Assembly: GCA_965211995.1 (NCBI GenBank)
Contig: OZ243040.1
Location: forward strand, 620,001 to 684,000
DNA length: 64,000 nucleotides
Direction of reading: 5' to 3'
From: CAYFZO01 sp965211995
Lineage (GTDB): Bacteria > Pseudomonadota > Gammaproteobacteria > Poriferisulfidales > Oxydemutatoraceae
In this document: positions 51,572 to 59,769 of the stretch, piece by piece
How the letters are laid out: each line of letters begins with the position of its first letter
Position numbering within the stretch: the stretch's first letter is position 1
Notes under the pieces: model-generated
The model's input: only the letters and a program-made list of their open reading frames with translations
What the model was told of the DNA's origin: nothing
Database searches by the model: none
Made by a program: the position numbers and the translations under genes

Positions 51572-52531
51572 ATGCAAGAAATCATTCTGCTCACGACCAT
51601 CCCTGAGAAGCAATTCGGCTTTTCTGAAGAAATCCGGCGGGGAAGAGCCGCCGAATTCGAGCAGTGCCTGGCGAACAACTGCAAGACGGATATCAACCGG
51701 GTGATCGTGTTTTTTGAGGGGCGCGAGAAGGCGGTTTCCGGATATCCGAGTTTGGCGCATGAAAAAGTGAAAGTGATTCTGATCCGGGAACGGCCTGAGC
51801 TCAGCCTGTTTTTTGATTACGCCAATGAGCATCTGGCGGGCAATTTCGTAATCGTCGGCAACGCCGACATCTATTTTGATCCGAACACGCCGGTCAACCG
51901 GATCAGGGAGATCTCGCCCGGCTGTTTATGGGCTCTTTCCAGATATAATTCCGGTGGAAGATCGGGAGTATGGCAGTTGCAGCCGAGGAAGTTGGTCGGA
52001 AGTTATGACAGTTATATTTTTCATGCGCCGCTTAAAAGATTCAAAGCCGATTTTTCAGTCGGGATAATGGGATGCGACAGTTGTCTGGTGCGAGAGGCGG
52101 TAGATGCTTCGGTGCGGGTCTCCAACCCCTGTTTGTCACTGATGACCAAACATTGGGATCATTTTTTTTCGTCGGAATATGCCTTGGGCAATAGGGAATT
52201 CAAAACCGCTAATGCGTACTGGAAAAAGCCCGATTGGAAATTTCCCTGTTTCTATTATTGGCCCGCTTTTTCGCGTATCGAAGACGAAGATTACGTCGAT
52301 AGGCGCAGTCTTAGGTTTATTGCAGCCACTGCGTTGTGCCGGAGGCTTGGCGACCGCCGCGTGCGGTCTTTGAATCTTGCGTGGATACGCCTTAGGGGGA
52401 AAGTGCCATCGTTCTATTATATTGCAGCCGTTGCGTTGTCCCGGGTGATTGGCAGACGGCGCACGCGGTCTTTGCGGCATGCGTGGGTGCGCCTCAGGCG
52501 GAAAATGCCACCGTTCTTTCGCAGGCGTTGA
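51572..52531 (+). CDS. Glycosyltransferase-like protein (GT-A-like), copy 1
   Basis: 319 residues. The core reads IILLTTIPEK, then NEHLAGNFVIVGNADIYFD (a DxD-like NADIYFD nucleotide-sugar motif), LWALSRY, SYDSYIFHAPLK and SNPCLSLMTKHWDHF. This layout resembles uncharacterised GT-A-type proteins seen next to surface polysaccharide genes. It is nearly identical to the next gene over the first ~110 residues. The C-terminus carries two tandem 34-residue basic repeats absent as a pair in copy 2. AT-richer than neighbours. Substrate unknown. Confidence 0.6.
   Translation: MQEIILLTTIPEKQFGFSEEIRRGRAAEFEQCLANNCKTDINRVIVFFEGREKAVSGYPSLAHEKVKVILIRERPELSLFFDYANEHLAGNFVIVGNADIYFDPNTPVNRIREISPGCLWALSRYNSGGRSGVWQLQPRKLVGSYDSYIFHAPLKRFKADFSVGIMGCDSCLVREAVDASVRVSNPCLSLMTKHWDHFFSSEYALGNREFKTANAYWKKPDWKFPCFYYWPAFSRIEDEDYVDRRSLRFIAATALCRRLGDRRVRSLNLAWIRLRGKVPSFYYIAAVALSRVIGRRRTRSLRHAWVRLRRKMPPFFRRR
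52319..52522 (+). repeat. 102-bp in-frame tandem repeat at a gene tail
   Basis: Two units, 52319-52420 and 52421-52522, both beginning ATTGCAGCC.TTGCGTTGT-like sequence and ending near CGCCTNAGG.GGAAA. Each encodes a basic segment (ALCRRLGDRRVRSL; ALSRVIGRRRTRSL). The paralogue at 52613-53473 has a single such unit at its end (ALSRVIGRRSSRFL), so copy number varies. Confidence 0.85.
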
Positions 52532-52612
52532 TTTGGCTGATGCGGTGGTCCGGGAAGTCGCCGACAAGGTCGGTGAACCGGCTGTCGTTTTTGAGACGTT
52601 TGACTGACTGCA

Positions 52613-53473
52613 ATGCAAGAGATCATTCTGCTCACGACCATTCCTGAGAAGCAATTCGGCTTTTCTGAAGAAATCCGGCGGGGAAGAGCCGCCGAATTCG
52701 AACAGTGCCTGGCGCACAACTGCAAGACGGATATCAACCGGGTTATCGTGTTTTTTGAGGGGCGCGAGGAGGCGGTTTCCGGATATCCGAGTTTGGCGCA
52801 TGAAAAAGTGAAAGTAATTCTTATCCGGGAACGGCCTAAGTTAAGCCTGTTTTTTGATTACGCCAATGAGCATCTGGCGGGCAATTTCGTAATCGTCAGC
52901 AACGCCGACGTCTATTTTGATCCGAACACGCCGGTCAACCGGATCAGGGAGATCCAGCCCAATTGTTTATGGGCTCTTTCCAGGTATAAGCAGCCGAGTG
53001 AAACAGCGGGAGCAGGTGCAGAGGTCCCGCAGGGAGGGTGGTCCGGAAGTTATGACAGTTATATTTTTCATGCGCCGCTTAAAAAATTCAAAGCCGATTT
53101 TTTAATCGGGGTATCAGGAAGCGACAGTTATCTGGTGCAAAAGGCGGTAGAGGCTTCGGTGCGGGTCTCCAACCCTTGTTTGTCACTGATAACCCGACAC
53201 GTGGATCATTTTTGGTTGCCGCACCATAGACCGGGTAAAAAGCCATTCAATCAAGCCAATGCGTACTGGAACATGCCCGATTATAGGGGATATCTTAGTT
53301 TCTATTATTGGCCCGTTCCTTCGCGCATCGAAGACGAAGATTACATCTATTATAAGCGCAGACCCAATCTTATTGCATTCGCTGCGTTGTCCCGGGTGAT
53401 TGGCAGGCGATCCTCGCGGTTTTTGCTGCGTGCATTATGGCGCCTTAGGCGGAAAGTGCAGTCTTTTAAATAA
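52613..53473 (+). CDS. Glycosyltransferase-like protein (GT-A-like), copy 2
   Basis: A 286-residue close paralogue of the preceding gene, starting with the same MQEIILLTTIPEKQFGF. The NADVYFD motif and SYDSYIFHAPLKKF are kept; divergence is concentrated after residue 110. It has only one copy of the C-terminal basic repeat. The two leaders are also alike (ACTGCAATGCAAGA), so the duplication included upstream DNA. No further glycan genes are adjacent; tmRNA follows. Confidence 0.6.
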   Translation: MQEIILLTTIPEKQFGFSEEIRRGRAAEFEQCLAHNCKTDINRVIVFFEGREEAVSGYPSLAHEKVKVILIRERPKLSLFFDYANEHLAGNFVIVSNADVYFDPNTPVNRIREIQPNCLWALSRYKQPSETAGAGAEVPQGGWSGSYDSYIFHAPLKKFKADFLIGVSGSDSYLVQKAVEASVRVSNPCLSLITRHVDHFWLPHHRPGKKPFNQANAYWNMPDYRGYLSFYYWPVPSRIEDEDYIYYKRRPNLIAFAALSRVIGRRSSRFLLRALWRLRRKVQSFK

Positions 53474-53771
53474 TGCGCCCCGCGGGCGCGGCTTGTTTCG
53501 CCGGGCGGGCGGGGCAACGCGGGGATTCATCGTCTCGCCGTCGCCGGCGTGCCTAATCCGGGCGGCACAGTCTGTCGCCACTGTTGCCGGAAGCGGTGGA
53601 GGACAGAGATAACGCCGGACTTGCGCCGCCGCCGGAAGTCCTCTTGGTTGCGTCCGTCGCTTGCGGGCGCTCGGAGGCTTTGGATGCAAAGGTCGCCCGC
53701 ACGAACGCCGCCGTTGCGGCGGAAGCGGGGCCACAGCGAGGATAAAGCGGGGAACGGGGGTGAAGAGGGAT
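53474..53771. other. Gap between glycosyltransferase copy 2 and tmRNA
   Basis: About 300 bp of GC-rich sequence with no gene, repeat or clear terminator that I can support. Confidence 0.4.
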
Positions 53772-54128
53772 TGGAGGCGGCGGGAATCGAACCCGCGTCC
53801 GCAAATTCTCCGCCTTCGGCACTACATGCTTAGTCCCGCGCTTTTTATTTAACCTGCCGCACCCGGCGGGACGGGGCGGTCGGCAGGCGATCCCGCTGAA
53901 AGTTCTGACGGCCCATCCGCGAGCAATCCGGTCCGCGAGCCTGCAAGAATGACCCTCGCTGCGAAGTCACAGGCACCCGTCGCGCGAGGGGCATAGCCGG
54001 TTTTTTAGGCCGCTAGTGCGTAGTTGTCGTTGTTGGCAACTATAGGTTCGCAGCAGGTTTTACGAGTACGCCGCAAACTCGGCATGCGCCTCAGGGTTCG
54101 CAATCCACGTCGAAACCGGATCGCCCCC
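53772..54128 (-). ncRNA. ssrA: Transfer-messenger RNA (tmRNA)
   Basis: 357 nt in one piece. The 5' end GGGGGCGATCCGGTTTCGAC and the 3' end GCGGGTTCGATTCCCGCC followed by GCCTCCA form the tRNA-Ala-like domain with encoded CCA. The mRNA-like part encodes the tag ANNDNYALAA then TAA. tmRNA with SmpB rescues stalled ribosomes and marks the product for proteolysis. It is divergent from purL, whose ATG is 59 bp from the tmRNA 5' end. Confidence 0.96.
54005..54037 (-). CDS. tmRNA proteolysis-tag reading frame
   Basis: The resume codon GCC and nine further codons encode ANNDNYALAA followed by TAA. The C-terminal YALAA degron for ClpXP is kept. Asn at position 3 and Asp-Asn in the middle differ from the common ANDENYALAA. 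Confidence 0.93.
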   Translation of the reverse strand, partial: ANNDNYALAA

Positions 54129-54167
54129 AAAACATCGGGTGCAAATCTACCATACCGGGTGGTTTTT

Positions 54168-54180
54168 GGCTATCATAGCC
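54168..54180. promoter_or_regulatory. 13-bp palindrome in the ssrA/purL divergent region
   Basis: GGCTATCATAGCC is a perfect inverted repeat around a central C. It overlaps TATCAT, the best -10 candidate for purL (ATG 7 bp later), so a start at 54187 would be near-leaderless from that box. It could be an operator or chance. Confidence 0.3.
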
Positions 54181-54186
54181 GGCTTG

Positions 54187-57100
54187 ATGCAGGTCTTTTT
54201 CGGCCCCCAAGTCCATTCGGAATCCGGCCGTCGCCGGTTGCTTGAGCGCATACGTGCGAGCGGTGCGCCGGTTGAAGTCCTGCACGCCCGCCTGTTGTAT
54301 TGTCTTGACTTCAAGCGCCCGCCCGCCGCGGCCGACCTTGCGCGCCTGCGCCCCAAACTCGGTTTCCTGCTTGGGCGCATGGACGCCGCCGCGCCCGCGA
54401 CGGGCACGCCTGTGCGGGTGCTGCCGAGAGTCGGCACGGTTTCGCCGTGGTCGAGCAAAGCGACCGATATTCTGCGCATCGCGGGTCTTGCCGAGGTCAG
54501 GCGGATCGAATGTGGCCGCCATTACGTCCTTGAAGGCGGCGCACTCGACGACGCCCAGTGCGCCGCCGCCGCCGCTTTGCTGCACGACCGCATGACTGAG
54601 CAGGTCTGCGGCAGCGACGCCGAAATGGCAGCCCTGTTCGCCGCGCGCACGCCGCGCCCCCCGGAGACGCTCGCGCTCGGCGACGACCCCGTGCGGGCGC
54701 TGACCGCCGCCGACCGCACGCTCGGCCTTGCCCTGTCCGGCGACGAGATCGCTTATCTCGCCGACCATTACCGCCGCCTCAAGCGCGCACCGACGGACGC
54801 CGAACTGATGACCTTTGCCCAAGTAAATTCTGAGCATTGCCGACATAAGACCTTCAACGCGGAATGGACACTGAATGGGCAAAAACAGCCGTCAAGCCTG
54901 TTTGACATGGTGCGGCACACCCACGCCTGTGCGCCCGCAGGCGTGCTGGTCGCCTACGACGACAACTCGGCGGTGATCGAGAGCGCCGGGACGTCTGCCA
55001 AGGGGTCTGCCGGGGAGCCTGCCGGGGAGCCTGCCGGGGAGCCTGCCGGGGAGCCTGCCGGGGAGGGGGTGCGCTGGCAGGCCGACCCGGCAACGCACGA
55101 GTATGGTTATATCGCCGAAGCATTGCCGATCCTAATGAAAGTCGAAACCCACAACCACCCGACCGCGATCTCGCCTTTTCCCGGCGCCGCGACCGGTGCG
55201 GGCGGCGAGATCCGCGACGAAGCCGCGACCGGCCGCGGCGGCCGCCCGAAAGCCGGGCTGTGCGGTTTCAGCGTCTCCGACCTGCGCCTGCCCGACGCCC
55301 CGCGCGTCTGGGAAAGCGCCGAAAGCCGGCCGGCGTGGATCGCCTCGCCGCTGCAGATCATGCTTGAAGCGCCGCTCGGCGCGGCGGCGTTCAACAATGA
55401 ATTCGGGCGGCCCTGTCTCAGCGGCTATTTCAGAACATTTGAACGCGGCGGCGGCGCGGTGCGGCACGGCTATCACAAGCCGATCATGGTCGCCGGCGGC
55501 TTCGGCAGCCTGCGCCGCGACCATGTGCGCAAGCAGGCGTTCGCACCGGGGACGCCGATCGTCGTGCTCGGCGGCCCGGCGATGCTGATCGGGCTGCGCG
55601 GCGGCACTGCGTCCTCGCAGAGCGGCGGCGACCGCGACGAAGCGCTTGATTTCGCGTCGGTGCAGCGCGACAACGCGGAGATGCAGCGCCGTTGCCAGGA
55701 AGTGATCGAGCAATGCACCGCGCTCGGGGTGCGCAACCCGATCCTCGCGATCCACGACGTCGGCGCAGGCGGGTTGTCGAACGCGGTGCCGGAACTGATC
55801 GCCGGGGCGGGCGTCGGCGGACGCTTTGAGTTGCGCGATATTCCAAGCGCCGACGCCGGCATGTCGCCGATGGAACTCTGGTGCAACGAAGCGCAGGAGC
55901 GTTACGTTGTCGCGGTCAACGCGGCGGCGCTGGAGCGCTTCAACGCAATCTGCGCGCGCGAGCGCTGCCCGGCGGCGGTGATCGGCGCGGCGGTCGCGGG
56001 CGAGCGGCTCGATCTCGGCGACCGCCTGCTCGGCGGCAAAGCGGTCTCAATGGCGCTGCCCATGCTGCTGGGGAAATCTCCGAAGGCACATAAGGAAATA
56101 GAGATAATCCATTGTAATAAAAAGGATATAGATACCGGCGAAATCACGGTGGAGGCCGCGGTCGAGCGTGTGCTTGCGCTGCCGGCGGTCGGCTCGAAGT
56201 CGTTTTTGATCACGATCGGCGACCGCACCGTCGGCGGCCTCGTCGTGCGTGATCAGATGGTCGGCCCGCGGCAGGTGCCGGTCGCGGACTGTGCGGTCTG
56301 CGCCGCGGACTTCGTGCACGATCGGGGTGAGGCGATGGCGATGGGCGAGCGTGCCCCGGCGGCTGTGGTTGACGCGCCCGCATCGGGACGCCTCGCGGTC
56401 GCCGAAGCCGTGACCAATCTGCTTGCCGCCGACGTGCGCGCGCTGTCGGATATCCGCCTGTCGGCGAACTGGATGGCGGCTTGCGGCGGCGACGAGGACG
56501 ACTTCGCGCTGTTCAGCACGGTGCAGGCCGTTGCACAGGAGTTGTGCCCCGCGCTCGGTATCGCGATTCCGGTCGGCAAGGACTCGCTGTCGATGCAAAC
56601 CACATGGCGCGGCGACGGCGGGGAGGAGCGGGTCAAAGCCCCGTTGTCGCTGATCGTGTCGGCGTTCGCGCCGGTCGCCGACGTGCGCCGAAGTTGGACG
56701 CCGGCGTTGCGCGAAGACGGCGCGTTGCTGCTGTTTGACTTGTCCGGCGGGCGGCACGCGCGGCTCGGCGGCTCGGCGCTGGCGCAGGTGTTCGGGCTCG
56801 ACGGCGGCCCCTGTGCCGATCTCGACGACCCGGCGGCGCTCGTGCGTTTTTCTGAACTGCTCGCGGTGTTGCGGGCGAAAGACCTGGTGCTTGCGTATCA
56901 CGACCGCTCGGACGGCGGCCTGTTCGTGACCCTGTGCGAGATGGCGTTCGCGGGCCATTGCGGCCTTGAGATCTCGCTCGACGCGCTCGCCGGCGACCCC
57001 CTGTCGGTGCTGTTCGCCGAGGAGCTCGGCGCAGTGGTGCAGGCCGCACCCGGCGCGGCGGACGAAATTGCGGCGTTGGCGCGGCGGCACGGCCTCGCCG

Positions 57101-58122
57101 GCGCCTGCTTCGCAATCGGCCGCGCGGGCGCCGGCACGAGCGTCCGCATCGGCAAGGACGGACGGACGTGGCATTGGGATTTGATGGCGCTCAAGCGCCG
57201 CTGGTGGGAGACCGGCTACCGCATCCAGGCGCTGCGCGACAATCCCGACTGTGCGCGCGAGGAATTCGAGCGCGTTTGCGACGCCGCCGCGCCCGGCCTG
57301 AGCGCGACGCTGACGTTTGACCTGGAGGCGGCGGCCCCGCGCATTGGCACGGGCGCACGCCCCCGGGTCGCGGTGCTCAGGGAGCAGGGCGTCAACGGGC
57401 AGATGGAAATGGCGGCGGCTTTCGACCGCGCCGGTTTTACCGCTGTGGATGTGCATATGAACGACCTGCTCGCGGGCACGGCGTCGCTCGCGCAGTTTCA
57501 CGGCCTCGCCGCCTGCGGTGGCTTCTCCTACGGCGACGTGCTCGGCGCCGGCCGCGGCTGGGCCGCCTCGATCCTGTTTCACGACGCGGTGCGCGCCGAG
57601 TTCGAGGCGTTCTTTGCGCGCGACGACACGTTTACGCTCGGCGTGTGCAACGGCTGCCAGATGCTGTCATGGATCAAGGCGTTGATCCCCGGCGCGGCGC
57701 ATTTCCCGACTTTCGGCGGCAACCGCTCCGACCGCTTTGAATCGCGCTTGTGCATGGTGGAAGTCATGGATTCGCCGTCGTTGCTGCTGCGCGGCATGGC
57801 AGGCTCGCATCTGCCGATCGTCATCGCCCACGGCGAGGGACGGGCGGAGTTCGACGACCCCGCGCAATCTGTCTCTCCTTACGTCTGCCTGCGCTACGCC
57901 GAGGCGCCGGGGCGCGCCGCCGAGACCTATCCGGCGAACCCCACCGGCAGCCCCGGCGGCGTCACCGCATTGTGCAGCGAGGACGGGCGGGTTACCGCGA
58001 TGATGCCGCACCCGGAGCGGCTTTTCCGCAGTGTGCAGTATTCGTGGCGGCCCGCCGGGTGGAATGAGGCCGGCCCCTGGTTTAGACTGTTCCGAAACGC
58101 GCGCACCTGGCTCGCCGCATAG
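54187..58122 (+). CDS. purL: Phosphoribosylformylglycinamidine synthase (PurL)
   Basis: A 1311-residue large-type FGAM synthase for the fourth step of purine synthesis (FGAR, glutamine and ATP to FGAM). It has an N-terminal PurS-like part, a linker, two AIRS-like halves (QVNSEHCRHKTFNA, KVETHNHPTAISPFPGAATG) and a C-terminal class I glutaminase (GGFSYGDVLGAGRGWA, GVCNGCQM with Cys1154, MMPHPERLFR). The ATG at 54187 gives the family start MQVFFGPQ. Near residue 275-293 a GEPA repeat insertion replaces the usual short loop. Confidence 0.97.
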   Translation: MQVFFGPQVHSESGRRRLLERIRASGAPVEVLHARLLYCLDFKRPPAAADLARLRPKLGFLLGRMDAAAPATGTPVRVLPRVGTVSPWSSKATDILRIAGLAEVRRIECGRHYVLEGGALDDAQCAAAAALLHDRMTEQVCGSDAEMAALFAARTPRPPETLALGDDPVRALTAADRTLGLALSGDEIAYLADHYRRLKRAPTDAELMTFAQVNSEHCRHKTFNAEWTLNGQKQPSSLFDMVRHTHACAPAGVLVAYDDNSAVIESAGTSAKGSAGEPAGEPAGEPAGEPAGEGVRWQADPATHEYGYIAEALPILMKVETHNHPTAISPFPGAATGAGGEIRDEAATGRGGRPKAGLCGFSVSDLRLPDAPRVWESAESRPAWIASPLQIMLEAPLGAAAFNNEFGRPCLSGYFRTFERGGGAVRHGYHKPIMVAGGFGSLRRDHVRKQAFAPGTPIVVLGGPAMLIGLRGGTASSQSGGDRDEALDFASVQRDNAEMQRRCQEVIEQCTALGVRNPILAIHDVGAGGLSNAVPELIAGAGVGGRFELRDIPSADAGMSPMELWCNEAQERYVVAVNAAALERFNAICARERCPAAVIGAAVAGERLDLGDRLLGGKAVSMALPMLLGKSPKAHKEIEIIHCNKKDIDTGEITVEAAVERVLALPAVGSKSFLITIGDRTVGGLVVRDQMVGPRQVPVADCAVCAADFVHDRGEAMAMGERAPAAVVDAPASGRLAVAEAVTNLLAADVRALSDIRLSANWMAACGGDEDDFALFSTVQAVAQELCPALGIAIPVGKDSLSMQTTWRGDGGEERVKAPLSLIVSAFAPVADVRRSWTPALREDGALLLFDLSGGRHARLGGSALAQVFGLDGGPCADLDDPAALVRFSELLAVLRAKDLVLAYHDRSDGGLFVTLCEMAFAGHCGLEISLDALAGDPLSVLFAEELGAVVQAAPGAADEIAALARRHGLAGACFAIGRAGAGTSVRIGKDGRTWHWDLMALKRRWWETGYRIQALRDNPDCAREEFERVCDAAAPGLSATLTFDLEAAAPRIGTGARPRVAVLREQGVNGQMEMAAAFDRAGFTAVDVHMNDLLAGTASLAQFHGLAACGGFSYGDVLGAGRGWAASILFHDAVRAEFEAFFARDDTFTLGVCNGCQMLSWIKALIPGAAHFPTFGGNRSDRFESRLCMVEVMDSPSLLLRGMAGSHLPIVIAHGEGRAEFDDPAQSVSPYVCLRYAEAPGRAAETYPANPTGSPGGVTALCSEDGRVTAMMPHPERLFRSVQYSWRPAGWNEAGPWFRLFRNARTWLAA
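55009..55064 (+). repeat. 12-bp tandem repeat inside purL
   Basis: Four perfect copies of GCCGGGGAGCCT (55009-55056) plus a partial fifth, encoding (AGEP)4. It is in frame and sits in a surface-loop region of PurL, so copy number could change without frameshift. Confidence 0.95.
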
Positions 58123-58162
58123 ACGCCCGCCGCCCGCGCACAATTAATCTGAGGACTCGCCA

Positions 58163-59134
58163 ATGCCGACCCCGATGTTGATCAAAGTGCCGCCGCCGTC
58201 GCAGCCCGCCGCTTCCGAGATCACGCCCGAGCGCATTTACCATGCGCGCCGGCGGTTCATCAAACGCACGGGCGGTTTCGCCGCCGGCAGCCTGCTCGCG
58301 GGCGGCGCCGAAGCCGTGCTCACGACGGATATGGGCGACCTGCCCGACAGCCGCTTCAACACCGAAGAGGCGCTTACCCCGCACGAAAGCGTCACGACCT
58401 ACAACAACTTCTACGAACTCGGCAGCGGCAAGAGCGACCCGGTTAAAAACGCGCATCGTTTGATCACCGAGCCGTGGACGGTCGAGGTCGCCGGCGAATG
58501 TGAAAAGCCCGGCAAGTTCTCGGTCGAGGACTTCGTCAAGCCGCACCAACTCGAAGACCGGGTCTATCGCCTGCGCTGCGTCGAGGCCTGGTCCATGGTG
58601 ATCCCGTGGGTCGGTTTCGAGGTCGGGGCGCTGCTCAAGCGCGTGCAGCCGACGTCGCGCGCGAAATACGTCGCGTTCCGATCGGTCATGGATCCCAAAA
58701 ACCTGCCCGGACAGCGCCATACCGGCCTGTTCGGCTCGACGCTCGACTGGCCGTACAAGGAAGGTCTCAGGCTTGACGAAGCGATGAACCCGCTCGCGAT
58801 TTTCGCGGTGGGGCTGTACGGCAAGGCGCTGCTGAACCAGAACGGTGCGCCGCTGCGTCTGGTCGTACCGTGGAAATACGGCTTCAAAAGCAGCAAATCA
58901 ATCGTCAGGATCGAACTGGTCGAGCGGGAGCCGCCGACGGCGTGGGGCCGGCAGGCGCCGGGCGAATACGGCTTTTACTCGAACGTCAACCCGCAGGTTG
59001 ATCATCCGCGCTGGTCGCAAAAACGCGAACGCCGGATCGGGGAGTTCTTTAAGCGCGAGACCCTGATGTTCAACGGCTACGCCGAAGAGGTCGCCCACCT
59101 GTATCAGGGCATGGATCTGAGCAAACACTTCTGA
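58163..59134 (+). CDS. msrP: Protein-methionine-sulfoxide reductase catalytic subunit MsrP
   Basis: A 323-residue periplasmic molybdopterin enzyme (YedY) that repairs oxidised methionines. A Tat-type ARRRFIKR precedes a hydrophobic stretch. The Mo-ligand Cys is in YRLRCVEAWSMVIPW, and GFKSSKSIVRIELV is conserved. It forms a pair with msrQ, 11 bp downstream. Confidence 0.96.
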   Translation: MPTPMLIKVPPPSQPAASEITPERIYHARRRFIKRTGGFAAGSLLAGGAEAVLTTDMGDLPDSRFNTEEALTPHESVTTYNNFYELGSGKSDPVKNAHRLITEPWTVEVAGECEKPGKFSVEDFVKPHQLEDRVYRLRCVEAWSMVIPWVGFEVGALLKRVQPTSRAKYVAFRSVMDPKNLPGQRHTGLFGSTLDWPYKEGLRLDEAMNPLAIFAVGLYGKALLNQNGAPLRLVVPWKYGFKSSKSIVRIELVEREPPTAWGRQAPGEYGFYSNVNPQVDHPRWSQKRERRIGEFFKRETLMFNGYAEEVAHLYQGMDLSKHF

Positions 59135-59145
59135 CCCGGCGTGCC

Positions 59146-59742
59146 GTGACCGTCGTCAGGCCAGCCGTTCATTTCGCCTGCCTTATCCCGCTCGCGTGGC
59201 TGACTTGGCAGGTCGCGAGCGGCGGCGGCGGCGCCAACCCGATCGAGTATCTGACCCGCGGCATCGGCGACTGGGCCTTGCGGCTGCTGCTGGTCACGCT
59301 GGCGGTGAGTCCGCTGGCGCGGCTGCTGAAGCGCCCGGTGCTGCTGCGCTACCGCCGTGCGATCGGGCTGTACGTGTTCTTCTACGCGCTGTGCCACCTG
59401 ACGACTTACCTGTGGTTCGATCAGTTCTTCGACTGGGGCGAGATCGTGAGCGACATCGCCAAGCGCCCGTTCATTCTGGCGGGCTTTGTGTCGTTTTTAA
59501 TGTTGATCCCGCTCGCGGCGACCTCGAACCGCTTCGCGGTCGCGCGCCTGCAGCACCGCTGGAACCTGCTGCACAAATTGGTTTACGTGATCGCCTGCAC
59601 CGCGCTGCTGCACTACTGGTGGCTGGTGCGCGCCGACTTCAGCAAAGCCTGGTTTTATTTCTCGATCCTCGCCGTGCTGTTCGGCTACCGCCTGTGGATC
59701 TACGCGCTGCGCGTGCGGCATGAAAGGATCTATTCTCGTTGA
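59146..59742 (+). CDS. msrQ: Haem-binding membrane subunit MsrQ
   Basis: A 198-residue membrane protein with about six helices (YedZ family) that passes electrons from the respiratory chain or flavin reductase to MsrP. Conserved histidines occur in FYALCHLTTYLW, WNLLHKLVYV and LLHYWWLV. The GTG start gives the normal N-terminus. Confidence 0.95.
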   Translation: MTVVRPAVHFACLIPLAWLTWQVASGGGGANPIEYLTRGIGDWALRLLLVTLAVSPLARLLKRPVLLRYRRAIGLYVFFYALCHLTTYLWFDQFFDWGEIVSDIAKRPFILAGFVSFLMLIPLAATSNRFAVARLQHRWNLLHKLVYVIACTALLHYWWLVRADFSKAWFYFSILAVLFGYRLWIYALRVRHERIYSR

Positions 59743-59769
59743 GCCGCAGCGGCAGAGAGTTAAGCGGTT

